A DNA stretch of 17,496 bases from Acidimicrobiales bacterium. GTDB taxonomy: Bacteria > Actinomycetota > Acidimicrobiia > Acidimicrobiales > Palsa-688. The position numbers and the translations under genes are program-made. Location of the stretch: contig JAFAWZ010000160.1 in the NCBI GenBank assembly GCA_019241495.1, forward strand, positions 1 through 17,496. The letters are read 5' to 3'. Positions 6,425 through 14,619 of the stretch are shown here, piece after piece. The notes below the pieces were generated by a model. It saw only the letters and a list, made by a program, of their open reading frames with translations, did no database searches and was not told the origin of the DNA. Each line of letters opens with the position of its first letter. The stretch's first letter is position 1.

Positions 6425-7525
6425 TTGAAGTTCAGATGCGAACGTGACGTCCTGGTCGAGGCCCTGGGCACCGCCGGACGAGCCACCGCGGGCCGCGGTG
6501 GGGCACTGCCGGTCCTCGGCGGCATCCGGCTGTCCATGACGGGAGACGGTCTCGAGGTGACCGGAACCGACCTCGACTTGACCATCAGCGTGCAGGCGAC
6601 GGTCGCGGGTGGGACCGACGGGGTGGTCATCGCGCCGGGGCGGCTCATCACCGATATCGTGAGGGCGCTCGAACCTGGGGCCGTCAGCCTGGAGGCCGAC
6701 GACGAGGAGCTGCGCATCGCGTCGGGCCGGTCTCACTTCGCTGTACGGACCCACCCGACCGGGGATTTCCCCCGTCTGCCGACCCCGAGCGGGGATGTCG
6801 TCACCCTCCCCGTCGATGGGTTGGCCGAGTCGTTGCGCCAGGTCACCCGGGCCGCATCGAGCGAGGACTCCCGTCCCATCCTGACCGGTGTGTTGCTGTC
6901 CGCGGAGGACGACGGGCTTCGCCTGGTGGCCACCGATTCCTACCGGCTGGCGGTGCGGGACCTGCGGGGCGCCGGCGTGCTGGCGGAGGGCCAGAAGGTC
7001 CTGGTGCCGTCCCGGGCGCTGAACGAGCTGCAGCGTCTGCTCGGCTCGGCCGACGGCGAGGTGGCGCTTCGGCTGGGGACCCATGACGTGACCTTCAGCA
7101 TCGGCCCGGTGACGCTCATATCGAGGCTCATAGAGGGGGAGTTCCCCAACTACCGGGCGTTGATCCCGGCGAACTATCCGAACCGGTTGATCGTCGGCCG
7201 CGACGCACTTCTGGACGCGGTGCGGCGGGTGAAGCTCCTGGCCCGGGACGCGACCACCCCGGTCCGGATCGCATTGCGGCCGACCGGGATCGAGCTGACG
7301 GTGATCACCACCGACTGGGGTACCGCCACCGAGGATGTGGACGCCAAGTACGAGGGCGCCGAGATGACCGTCGCGTTCAATCCGAACTACCTGATCGAAG
7401 GGGTCGAAGCGATCAACGGTGACGAGGTCGCGCTGGACACCCTCGATGCTCTCAAGCCGGCCACACTGCGTCCTACCGAAGGTGACGAGTACCTGTACCT
7501 GCTCATGCCCGTCCGGGTCTCATAG
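6425..7525 (+). CDS. dnaN: DNA polymerase III subunit beta (sliding clamp)
   Basis: DnaN forms the ring-shaped dimer that tethers polymerase III to DNA. The 366-residue length matches the family's three similar domains (about 1-120, 125-250 and 255-366). The start is a TTG at 6425 giving MKFRCERDVLVEAL, the standard clamp N-terminus, with an AGGGAAGG ribosome binding site ending at 6417, 7 bases upstream. Typical landmarks are LPVLGGIRL near residue 28, SSEDSRPILTGVLL near 150, LVATDSYRLAVRDL near 175, EGEFPNYRALIP near 240 and the C-terminal LYLLMPVRVS. The TTG start may keep expression modest. The probable oriC lies just upstream, so any dnaN promoter probably overlaps it. recF follows after a 131-base structured gap, so the two genes may not be co-transcribed at full level. 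Confidence 0.97.
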   Translation: MKFRCERDVLVEALGTAGRATAGRGGALPVLGGIRLSMTGDGLEVTGTDLDLTISVQATVAGGTDGVVIAPGRLITDIVRALEPGAVSLEADDEELRIASGRSHFAVRTHPTGDFPRLPTPSGDVVTLPVDGLAESLRQVTRAASSEDSRPILTGVLLSAEDDGLRLVATDSYRLAVRDLRGAGVLAEGQKVLVPSRALNELQRLLGSADGEVALRLGTHDVTFSIGPVTLISRLIEGEFPNYRALIPANYPNRLIVGRDALLDAVRRVKLLARDATTPVRIALRPTGIELTVITTDWGTATEDVDAKYEGAEMTVAFNPNYLIEGVEAINGDEVALDTLDALKPATLRPTEGDEYLYLLMPVRVS

Positions 7526-7539
7526 CGGGTTGTGATTCG

Positions 7540-7590
7540 GTTGGAGCCCTCATGGTCCGGCTTCGCCGTGAAAACACATCGGGCTCCAAC
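7540..7590 (+). terminator. Long stem-loop after dnaN
   Basis: GTTGGAGCCC at 7540-7549 and GGGCTCCAAC at 7581-7590 form a perfect 10-bp stem around a 31-base loop, which itself contains a small hairpin CGGC-TTC-GCCG at 7558-7568. It begins 14 bases after the dnaN stop, so it could terminate the dnaN transcript or control read-through into recF. No U tract follows directly. Confidence 0.5.
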
Positions 7591-7597
7591 TGCTCAC

Positions 7598-7610
7598 GGC
7601 CGGCTCGGCC
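7598..7610 (+). terminator. Second small hairpin before recF
   Basis: GGCCG-GCT-CGGCC makes a 5-bp GC stem with a 3-base loop, followed by a T-rich TCTTGATGATT. It lies between the larger dnaN hairpin and the recF start at 7657. Terminator-like in shape but short; it could form part of a leader for recF. Confidence 0.35.
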
Positions 7611-7656
7611 TCTTGATGATTCTCAGGTCCTCCGTTATTGAGCAGGGTCTGCCTGG

Positions 7657-8757
7657 ATGCACTTAGAGACTCTCTGGCTGACGGACTTCCGTAGCTACGC
7701 CGAAGCCGAGTTCACCCCGGCCGGTGTGGGCATCACGGTGGTCACCGGGGCCAACGGGGCGGGGAAGACCAATCTCATCGAGGCGGTTGCCTATCTGGCC
7801 CGGCTCAAGTCGCTCAGGGGCAGTCCTACCGAAGCGCTGGTGCGGTCAGGCTGTGCGCGAGCAGTGGTCCGGGCGTCCGGTTCGCGCGACGGCCGGAGCG
7901 TGGTCGTAGCCGCCGAATTGAGTCCGACGGGCCGGGACCGGGTGCAGGTGAACGGGCAGCCTCTCCGGCGTACTCGTGATCTCCTCGGGGCTCTCCAGGT
8001 GACGGTCTTCTCGCCCGACGACCTGGTCCTGATCAAAGGCGGACCGGCGCCGCGGCGCGAGTATCTCGACGACCTGCTGGTCGCCTTGCACCCCCGCCAT
8101 CATGCGACGCTCACCGAGCTCGAGCGGGTGCTGAAGCAGCGCAACGCCTTGCTCAAGTCTGCGGGCGGCTTCAGGGCTCTCCCCGATGATGTCGTCTTCA
8201 CCCTCGATGTTTGGGACTCCAAGCTGGCTGACGTTGGTGAGGAGCTGGCTTCGGCTCGTCGCGCTCTCACCTTTGACCTCCAACCCCTAGTAGCCGAGGC
8301 CTACGCCGCCCTGGCCTCCGGTTCCGCCACCGACCGTCAGAATGTCGTCATGGCCTACCGGCGTTCGTGGAGCGACTCGCTGGCTTCCGCTCTTGCCGCG
8401 GCTCGGGTGGACGACCTGCGCCGGGGAGTTACCACGACCGGCCCCCACCGCGACGAGCTCGAGCTGGCGGTGGGAGATCTCCCGGCCCGCACCCACGCCT
8501 CCCAGGGTGAGCAACGAACGCTGGCCCTGGCCCTCCGCCTGGCTGGGCACCGCCTGGTTGCGGAGACTATCGTCAGCCCGCCCGTGTTGCTTCTCGATGA
8601 CGTGTTCTCGGAACTCGACCACGCCCGGGCCGAGGCGCTTCTGAACCACTTGCCGACCGATGCCGGCCAGGCGATTCTCACCACGGCGGGCGAACTACCC
8701 ACCACCGTGGGGGTGGCGGCCCGTTACCGGGTGGAGGACGGGAAGCTCCTCGCGTGA
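7657..8757 (+). CDS. recF: DNA replication and repair protein RecF
   Basis: RecF is an SMC-like ATPase that with RecO and RecR loads RecA at single-strand gaps. The 366-residue product starts MHLETLWLTDFRSYAEAEFT, has Walker A GANGAGKTN at 31-39, the ABC signature region SQGEQRTLALALRLA from residue 282, and Walker B PVLLLDDVFSELD with D314 and D315. Length and motif order are normal. The ATG at 7657 has only a weak GAGCAGGG upstream, but the N-terminus fits the family exactly. The stop overlaps the GTG start of dciA by 4 bases (GTGA), implying translational coupling. Its leader contains two hairpins, so expression may be set by read-through from dnaN. Confidence 0.96.
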   Translation: MHLETLWLTDFRSYAEAEFTPAGVGITVVTGANGAGKTNLIEAVAYLARLKSLRGSPTEALVRSGCARAVVRASGSRDGRSVVVAAELSPTGRDRVQVNGQPLRRTRDLLGALQVTVFSPDDLVLIKGGPAPRREYLDDLLVALHPRHHATLTELERVLKQRNALLKSAGGFRALPDDVVFTLDVWDSKLADVGEELASARRALTFDLQPLVAEAYAALASGSATDRQNVVMAYRRSWSDSLASALAAARVDDLRRGVTTTGPHRDELELAVGDLPARTHASQGEQRTLALALRLAGHRLVAETIVSPPVLLLDDVFSELDHARAEALLNHLPTDAGQAILTTAGELPTTVGVAARYRVEDGKLLA

Positions 8758-9116
8758 CGACCTGGCGGCCCATCGACCCCTCCCGCGACTCGGGTCCCCG
8801 GCGGCTCTCAGAGTCCCTCGACCGGGTCACCCGGCGGCTCGGCAGCCCGGCCGCGGGCGTCTTCGCTCGGCTCTTCTCGGGCTGGGAGGAGCTGGTCGGG
8901 GCGGACATCGCGGCCCACGCCCGACCCGTGTCGGTCAAGCGGGGGGTGCTGGTGCTGGAGGTCGACCACCCGGTGTGGGCGACCCAGTTGCGCTACATGA
9001 CGGCTGATTTGCTGGCCCGCATCCGCGAGGACACAGGTAGTTCCGAGGTGGTCGAGATTCACCTCAAGGTGATGGGGTACCGAGCCGGGAATTACACCCG
9101 TTTTGGCCGCTCCTGA
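8754..9116 (+). CDS. dciA: DUF721 family protein, DciA-type helicase-loading factor
   Basis: Proteins of the DUF721 family have been identified as DciA, which binds and helps load DnaB in bacteria lacking DnaC/DnaI; the actinobacterial member lies between recF and gyrB, as here. The 120-residue product has the family core at about 33-85: VFARLFSGWEELVGADIAAH, then ARPVSVKRGVLVLEVDHPVW and ATQLRYMTADLLARI, which is the KH-like fold with the conserved tryptophans. The N-terminus is short, polar and Arg-rich. The start is GTG in a 4-base overlap with recF. It ends 113 bases before gyrB. With dnaB only 4.4 kb away, loader and helicase genes flank the origin. The family call is strong; the loading role is by homology. 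Confidence 0.9.
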   Translation: MTTWRPIDPSRDSGPRRLSESLDRVTRRLGSPAAGVFARLFSGWEELVGADIAAHARPVSVKRGVLVLEVDHPVWATQLRYMTADLLARIREDTGSSEVVEIHLKVMGYRAGNYTRFGRS

Positions 9117-9125
9117 CCACCCCTC

Positions 9126-9134
9126 TGGTAAACT
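9126..9134 (+). promoter_or_regulatory. Possible extended -10 promoter for gyrB
   Basis: TGGTAAACT has the TG-n motif of an extended -10 followed by TAAACT. It lies in the 113-base dciA-gyrB gap and would give a leader of about 90 bases before the gyrB ATG. No good -35 is at the usual spacing: TTGGCC at 9103-9108 is 20 bases away. Confidence 0.4.
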
Positions 9135-9229
9135 ACATCCATCGAGTTTCGGGCTGCTGACCTGGACTTTTCCCCCCGCAGGAGCGTCTCGAGATTCCCC
9201 CGGCTTCCCGAGTTTGAAAGGTCGCGTTC

Positions 9230-11176
9230 ATGGCCATGCAAGCAGTTGTAGAAGAGGGTTCGGAGCGGGCCCGGTCGGCGAGCTACCAGGCCAGCGACAT
9301 GACCGTGTTGGAGGGCCTGGAGCCGGTCCGCAAGCGGCCCGGGATGTACATCGGCTCGACTGGTCCGACCGGTCTCCACCACTTGGTGTGGGAAGTTGTG
9401 GATAACTCTGTGGATGAAGCGATGGCGGGCTTCTGCACCCGTATCGACGTCACGCTTACCGCGGACGGGGGTTGCCGGGTCGCGGACGACGGGCGGGGTA
9501 TACCCACCGACGTGAACCCCCAGCAGGGGATCACGGGAGTCGAGATCGCCCTGACCAAGCTGCACGGCGGCGGCAAGTTCGGGGGGACCGGGTACAAGGT
9601 GTCGGGCGGGCTGCACGGCGTCGGCGTCTCGGTGGTGAACGCCCTGTCGCGTCGCCTCACTGTCGAGGTCGACCGCGACGGCGTGCATCATCGTATGGAG
9701 TTCGCCGACGGGGGCCAGCCCCAGACGGAGCTGGAGATCACCGGACCGGCGCCGGGAGGGCGCACCGGCACCACGGTCGCCTTCTGGCCCGACTCCCGGA
9801 TCTTCGATGAGGTCGAGTTCTCCTCGCGGGTGATCGTGGAGCGCCTCCAGATCTACGCCTTTTTGAACGCCGGGCTGGAGATCCGCTTCGTCGACGAACG
9901 CAGCGGCGAGCGGGAGATCTACAAGTACGCGGGCGGCATCATCGATTTCGTCCGCCACCTGAACGCCTCGAAGGAGCCGCTGTTCAAGAAGGTGGCTTAC
10001 TACAAGGTCGCCGAGGAGGACGGCGAGGTCGAAGTCGCCCTGCAGTACAACACCGGCTACTACGAAGGCCTCCACGGCTACGCCAACGGCATCTCCACAA
10101 TCGAGGGTGGCACTCATGTGGAGGGCTTCCGCAAGTCGCTCACCAACGCGGTGAACCGCTACGCCCGGAACAACAGCTTTCTCAAGGAGAAGGACGAGAA
10201 CCTGCTCGGGGAGGACATCCGCGAGGGTCTGACCGCCATCGTGGCGGTGAAGCTGCGCGATCCCCAGTTCGAGGGTCAGACCAAGGCCAAGCTGGGCAAC
10301 GTCCCCATGCGCTCACTGGTCGAACGGGCCACCAACGAGAAGCTGGCCGAGTGGCTCGAGGAGAACCCGACCGAGGCCAAGGCGATCGTGAGCAAGTCGA
10401 TCCAGGCCGCCCGGGCTCGGGTGGCGGCCCGGCAGGCCCGTGAAGCCACCCGCCGCAAGTCGGCGCTGGAAGGCGCCGGCCTACCCGGCAAGCTGACCGA
10501 CTGTGCGTCGAGGAACGCCCACGAGTCCGAGCTGTTCATAGTCGAGGGCGACTCGGCCGGTGGCTCGGCGGTGCGAGCCCGCAGTCCGCAGACTCAGGCC
10601 ATCCTTCCCATCCGCGGGAAGATCCTGAACGTGGAGCGGGCCCGCATAGACAAGATGCTCAAGAACAACGAGGTCCAGGCTCTGATCGCCGCCATCGGCG
10701 CCGGCCTGTTCGAAGAGTTCGACGTGGCCAAGATCCGCTACGGCAAGGTCATCATCCTCGCCGACGCGGACGTGGACGGGAGCCACATCAGGACTCTGCT
10801 GCTCACCTTCTTCTTCCGCCAGATGCGCCCGCTGGTCGAAGACGGGCACGTCTTCGTCGCCCAGCCCCCGTTGTTCTCCACGCTGGTCGGCAAGGAGAAG
10901 ATCTACCTGAAGGACGAGGCCCACCGGCAGAGGTTCCTGGCCGAACATCCCAACCACAAGGCCGAGTTCAACCGGTTGAAAGGCCTCGGCGAGATGGACT
11001 GGGAGGAGCTCGGAAGCACCACCATGGATGCCGAGAAGCGCACGCTGCTTCGCGTCGACGTGGAGCAGGCCGCTCTGGCCGACGAGGCGTGCTCAATCCT
11101 GATGGGTGATGACGTCGAGGCCCGAAAGCAGTTCATCACCACCAACGCCGGGGATGTGAGGTTCCTGGACATATGA
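9230..11176 (+). CDS. gyrB: DNA gyrase subunit B
   Basis: GyrB supplies the ATPase and part of the DNA-cleavage (TOPRIM) site of gyrase, which introduces negative supercoils. Over 648 residues it shows LEGLEPVRKRPGMYIGSTG (27-45), the GHKL ATP-site motifs WEVVDNSVDEA (54-64), GRGIPTDV and GYKVSGGLHGVGVSVVNAL, the QTKAKLGN loop, the TOPRIM glutamate E439 in EGDSAGGSA and the metal-binding D512-D514-D516 in DADVDGSHIRTLLLTFFFRQM. The length is that of the compact Gram-positive type. ATG at 9230 is used with GAAAGG at about 9214-9219 upstream; a second ATG at 9236 is possible. The stop overlaps the gyrA ATG by 4 bases (ATGA). Codons 55-63 are unusually AT-rich and create a perfect DnaA box. Confidence 0.97.
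   Translation: MAMQAVVEEGSERARSASYQASDMTVLEGLEPVRKRPGMYIGSTGPTGLHHLVWEVVDNSVDEAMAGFCTRIDVTLTADGGCRVADDGRGIPTDVNPQQGITGVEIALTKLHGGGKFGGTGYKVSGGLHGVGVSVVNALSRRLTVEVDRDGVHHRMEFADGGQPQTELEITGPAPGGRTGTTVAFWPDSRIFDEVEFSSRVIVERLQIYAFLNAGLEIRFVDERSGEREIYKYAGGIIDFVRHLNASKEPLFKKVAYYKVAEEDGEVEVALQYNTGYYEGLHGYANGISTIEGGTHVEGFRKSLTNAVNRYARNNSFLKEKDENLLGEDIREGLTAIVAVKLRDPQFEGQTKAKLGNVPMRSLVERATNEKLAEWLEENPTEAKAIVSKSIQAARARVAARQAREATRRKSALEGAGLPGKLTDCASRNAHESELFIVEGDSAGGSAVRARSPQTQAILPIRGKILNVERARIDKMLKNNEVQALIAAIGAGLFEEFDVAKIRYGKVIILADADVDGSHIRTLLLTFFFRQMRPLVEDGHVFVAQPPLFSTLVGKEKIYLKDEAHRQRFLAEHPNHKAEFNRLKGLGEMDWEELGSTTMDAEKRTLLRVDVEQAALADEACSILMGDDVEARKQFITTNAGDVRFLDI
9397..9405 (-). promoter_or_regulatory. 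Perfect DnaA box (TTATCCACA) within gyrB
   Basis: On the minus strand the bases read TTATCCACA, the full consensus DnaA box. A second near-match, TCATCCACA, lies at 9410-9418, 13 bases on. Both fall in the codons for the conserved VVDNSVDE motif, which use GTT, GTG, GAT, TCT and GAA where this genome usually prefers C-ending codons. Function as a binding site is inference. Confidence 0.4.
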
Positions 11177-13647
11177 GCACCGACGCCCCTCCCGGCGGTC
11201 CTCCCCAGGAGCCGCCCGCGCCCAACATCGAGCCGATCGAGCTCCAGGACGAGATGGAGCGGTCCTATCTGGACTACGCCATGTCCGTCATCGTGTCACG
11301 AGCATTGCCAGATGTTCGGGACGGGCTGAAGCCGGTGCACCGGCGGATCCTCTACGACATGTACTTGCAGGGCTATCGGCCCGACCGGCCCCACGTGAAG
11401 TGCGCCAAGGTCACCGGCGACACGATGAGCCGGTTCCATCCCCACGGCAACAGCGCGATCTACGACGCCCTGGCCCGCATGGCCCAGCCGTTCAGCCTGC
11501 GCAACCCGTTGATCGACTTCCACGGCAACTACGGGTCACAGGACTTCGACCCGGCCGCCGAGCGCTACACCGAGTGCCGGTTGTCGTCTCTGGCCATGCA
11601 CATGATCGAGGGCCTCGACGAAGAGACCGTCGACATGGGGCGGAACTACACCAACGACGAAGACGAGCCCACCGTCTTGCCGGCGCGGTTCCCCAACCTG
11701 CTGGTCAACGGCAGCCAGGACATTGCCGTGGCGATGGCAACCAACATCCCGCCCCACAATCTGGGCGAGGTCATAGACGCCACCGTCCACCTGATCGACC
11801 ACCCCGACGCCTCCGCCGACGACCTGATGCAGTTCGTGAAGGGCCCGGACTTCCCGACCGGCGGCTTCATCCTGGGCCGCCAGGGGATCATGGACGCCTA
11901 TCGCAGCGGGCGGGGCTCGATCAAGATGCGGGCCAAGGCTGAGATCGTCGAGAGCGAGGGGCGCAACGCCGGCGAGGAGATCGTCGTCACCGAGCTGCCC
12001 TACCAGGCCAGCCCTCGAGCCATCCTCGAGAAGATCGCCGACCTGGTCAACTCGAGGGAGCTGGACGGGGTCCGGGACCTGAAGGACCTCTCGGCCGGCG
12101 ACCACACGAAGCTGGTCATATACCTGAAGCGCGATGCGGCGGCCAACGTCGTGTTGAACAACCTCTACAAGCACACGCCGCTCCAGACCTCGTTCGGGGT
12201 GAACATGGTGGCGCTGGTCGACGGCGTCCCGAGGACCGTGAACCTGGTTCAGGCCCTCTCCGCCTATATCCGCCATCAGGTCGAGGTCATCCGCCGGCGT
12301 TCCGAGTACCGGCTGAAGAAGGCCCAGGCCCGAGCCCACATCGTCGAGGGCCTCATCAAGGCGCTCGACATGATCGACGCCATCATCGCGGCCATCCGGG
12401 CTTCGGAGGATCGGCCGTCGGCCCGGGCCGCCCTGATGGGATCCCCGTTCGAGTTCTCCGAGGTCCAGGCCGAGCACATCCTCGAAATGCCTCTCGGGCG
12501 CCTTACCCGCCTGGGCCGGGCCCAGCTGGAGGAGGAGCTGGCCAAGCTGCGTGAGACGATCGCCGAGTTGGAGGCCATCCTCGCCGACGAAGATGTGCTG
12601 CGGGGGGTGATCAAGACCGAAATGACGGCTATACGGGACGAGTTTGCCGACCCCCGGCGGGCTGTCATCACCTTGGACGAGGGAGAGATGTCGGCCGAGG
12701 ACCTCATCGATGACGAGGACCTGGTGATCACCATGACCAAGGCCGGCTACGTGAAGGCGGTCCCCGCCTCGCAGTTCCGCACCCAGGGTCGGGGGGGCCG
12801 AGGTGTGCAGGGTGCCCGCCTGAAAGACGAGGACCTCGTCATCCGGGTGATCCATACGAGTGCCCACGCCTACTTGTTGTTCTTCTCGAACAAGGGGAGG
12901 GTGTACCGCCTGCGGGCCTACGAGGTCCCGATCAAGGAACGCACGGCGCGCGGCACCGCCATCGTCAACTTGCTGGCGCTGGATCCGGGAGAGCGGGTCC
13001 AGACGTTGATCGATACCCGCGAGTTCCCCGCCGACCGCTACCTCGTGTTCGCGACCAAGCACGGCCAGGTCAAAAAGACGACCTTCTCGGAGTACGACAA
13101 GTCCCGGCGGGAGGGCTTCATCGCCATAAATTTGCGCGAAGGGGACGAACTGGTCGGGGTGATCACGACCGGCGGCTCGGACGACATCTTCATGGTGTCA
13201 CGGTCGGGCATGGCCATCCGCTTCGACGAGACCGACGTCCGGCCTATGGGCCGCGACGCCGCCGGGGTGCGGGGCATGGCCCTACGGGGCGACGACGAGG
13301 TCGTGTCGATCGACCCGGCCCGTGACGAGACCAGCATTCTGATCATCACCGAGGCGGGCTTCGGCAAGCGGACGCAGCTTCAGCACTTCAATCGCCAAGG
13401 GCGAGGTGGGGTAGGAGTACGGGGTATCAAGTTGACCGCGCAACGTGGACGGGTCGTATCGGCTTTCATGGTTGCGCTGGATGATGAGATCTTGGTGACT
13501 TCCTCGTCTGGAGTGTTCGTGCGTATCGCAGTTAGAGAGATATCGAGCCAGGGAAGAGACGCCACCGGAGTGCGCATCATGACCCTCGATACCGGCGACA
13601 GCGTTGCTTCTGTGGCCCCTGTCCTCGCGGTGGAAGAGACAAGCTGA
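11173..13647 (+). CDS. gyrA: DNA gyrase subunit A
   Basis: GyrA carries the catalytic tyrosine and the DNA-wrapping domain of gyrase. The 824-residue product has IELQDEMERSYLDYAMSVIV near 17-36, the helix-turn-helix region HPHGNSAIYDALARMAQPFS from residue 89, the catalytic tyrosine Y132 in AERYTECRLSSLA, and a coiled-coil arm around 370-480. The C-terminal six-blade wrapping domain includes the GyrA box QGRGGRG at 538-544, which marks it as gyrase rather than topoisomerase IV. Two points depart from most GyrA: HGN rather than HGD at N93, and IDFHGNYGSQDFDPAAERYTE in place of the usual VDGQGNFGS...AAMRYTE. The start overlaps gyrB (ATGA) and the stop overlaps the next gene (TGATG), so the three genes probably share a transcript. 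Confidence 0.97.
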   Translation: MSTDAPPGGPPQEPPAPNIEPIELQDEMERSYLDYAMSVIVSRALPDVRDGLKPVHRRILYDMYLQGYRPDRPHVKCAKVTGDTMSRFHPHGNSAIYDALARMAQPFSLRNPLIDFHGNYGSQDFDPAAERYTECRLSSLAMHMIEGLDEETVDMGRNYTNDEDEPTVLPARFPNLLVNGSQDIAVAMATNIPPHNLGEVIDATVHLIDHPDASADDLMQFVKGPDFPTGGFILGRQGIMDAYRSGRGSIKMRAKAEIVESEGRNAGEEIVVTELPYQASPRAILEKIADLVNSRELDGVRDLKDLSAGDHTKLVIYLKRDAAANVVLNNLYKHTPLQTSFGVNMVALVDGVPRTVNLVQALSAYIRHQVEVIRRRSEYRLKKAQARAHIVEGLIKALDMIDAIIAAIRASEDRPSARAALMGSPFEFSEVQAEHILEMPLGRLTRLGRAQLEEELAKLRETIAELEAILADEDVLRGVIKTEMTAIRDEFADPRRAVITLDEGEMSAEDLIDDEDLVITMTKAGYVKAVPASQFRTQGRGGRGVQGARLKDEDLVIRVIHTSAHAYLLFFSNKGRVYRLRAYEVPIKERTARGTAIVNLLALDPGERVQTLIDTREFPADRYLVFATKHGQVKKTTFSEYDKSRREGFIAINLREGDELVGVITTGGSDDIFMVSRSGMAIRFDETDVRPMGRDAAGVRGMALRGDDEVVSIDPARDETSILIITEAGFGKRTQLQHFNRQGRGGVGVRGIKLTAQRGRVVSAFMVALDDEILVTSSSGVFVRIAVREISSQGRDATGVRIMTLDTGDSVASVAPVLAVEETS

Positions 13648-14579
13648 TGGTGGACCTGCCGGGCCGCCCTGTTTACGAACCGGCGGACCGGGAGGATGGC
13701 ACCCCACCAGGGAGGCGGGGAGGCGATGGGTGGGGCTCACCGGTGCCGGCCGAGTACGGGTCGTTGCACGCGGTGCGCCCGCTGCCGGATGCCGAAGGGG
13801 CGCCCGATCCGAGGCCCGCGGCAGCGCCCCGCCGGGCCCGCAACGCGAAGAAGGGGTCGACCCGGACCCGTGCTACCAGCCCTAAAAGCCCTGGTAGCAC
13901 TGGCGGTGCCGGGGGTACAGCGGTAGCGCCCGCATCGAACATGTCGGCTCTGTTGCAACGCATCCAGGGCGACGAGCCGGCAGCCGCGACCGCTGAGGTG
14001 GCCCCGTCGGAGGTAAGCCAGGTCGAAGAAGCCCAGGTGGAGGCCGCCGCGCCGCCGGCCGTCCAGCCTGCCGACCCGGGGTCCCCCGCCGCGGTCGAGG
14101 CCCTGGAACCGGTTCCCGCGGCTGCTGCTCCCGCTCGACCTCCTCCGGCCCGGGCCGCCGACCGGCCGGGGCGTGCCGCTGCCCCGAGCGCCTTGGCAAC
14201 CCGGCGGGATGCAACTGTTCGCCACCTGGACATGGCGACCGTGGCGAAGGTCTCCGTGGTCTTCTACCTCATCGTGCTCGTGGTGGTCGTGGTGGCGTCG
14301 ATGTTGCTCTGGTATGCGGCCGACGCCTTCGGCACCCTGACCTCGTTCGAGAAGTCGATCCGCACCCTCTTCAGCCTGAAGTCGTTCCAGATCCACCCCG
14401 CTACCGTCGCCCTCTACACCTCCGCCGGGGGCTTGGTGCTGGCCGTGGCCGGGACCATCGCCAACGTCTTGATGGCGCTGATCTACAACCTCATCGCTGA
14501 TCTGGTCGGGGGGATCAGAGTCGAGATCGACCAGGACCCTCCGGCTGAACCGCGCCCGGCCGGTCGACCGCGGGCCTGA
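13647..14579 (+). CDS. DUF3566 membrane protein with long disordered N-terminus
   Basis: The C-terminal third is the DUF3566 domain found after gyrA in most Actinomycetota. It has a hydrophobic segment at about 201-224 (VSVVFYLIVLVVVVVASMLL), then a soluble stretch with TLTSFEKSIRTLFSLKSFQI, then a second membrane segment at about 254-284 and NLIADLVGGIRVEIDQDP at the end. Residues 1-190 are rich in Ala, Pro, Arg, Gly and Glu and are probably disordered and cytoplasmic. The ATG overlaps the gyrA stop (TGATG), with GGAAGAG just upstream. The length, 310, is within the range for this family because the tail varies. Its role is not established; in mycobacteria the homologue next to gyrA is a membrane protein suggested to relate to cell-envelope growth. 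The family call is firm and the exact start moderately so. Confidence 0.87.
   Translation: MVDLPGRPVYEPADREDGTPPGRRGGDGWGSPVPAEYGSLHAVRPLPDAEGAPDPRPAAAPRRARNAKKGSTRTRATSPKSPGSTGGAGGTAVAPASNMSALLQRIQGDEPAAATAEVAPSEVSQVEEAQVEAAAPPAVQPADPGSPAAVEALEPVPAAAAPARPPPARAADRPGRAAAPSALATRRDATVRHLDMATVAKVSVVFYLIVLVVVVVASMLLWYAADAFGTLTSFEKSIRTLFSLKSFQIHPATVALYTSAGGLVLAVAGTIANVLMALIYNLIADLVGGIRVEIDQDPPAEPRPAGRPRA
14554..14575 (+). terminator. Hairpin at the end of the gyrase operon
   Basis: GCCCG (14554-14558) and CGGGC (14571-14575) enclose the self-complementary CGGTCGACCG. The hairpin covers the last codons of the DUF3566 gene and lies just before the tRNA. It could be a terminator without a U tract. 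Confidence 0.3.
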
Positions 14580-14592
14580 CCAGCCGGTCGTG

Positions 14593-14598
14593 TAATCT
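14593..14598 (+). promoter_or_regulatory. Possible -10 element for tRNA-Ile
   Basis: TAATCT is centred about 25 bases before the mature tRNA 5' end, a suitable distance. No good -35 was found at 17 bases upstream, so support is limited. Confidence 0.3.
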
Positions 14599-14619
14599 CT
14601 CTCCCTCCGTGTCAGGTGC

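Noticed and set aside
9092..10117. 341-codon minus-strand frame opposite gyrB
   Set aside because: Antisense shadow of gyrB and its promoter; low-complexity composition and no start signal.
11536..13062. Long open minus-strand frame (508 codons) opposite gyrA
   Set aside because: It mirrors the codon structure of gyrA in GC-rich DNA, is rich in His/Asp/Gly/Val, has no family motif, and gyrA is certain on the other strand.
2953..13647. Inteins in dnaB, gyrB or gyrA
   Set aside because: These genes are common intein hosts, but all have normal length and unbroken active-site motifs.
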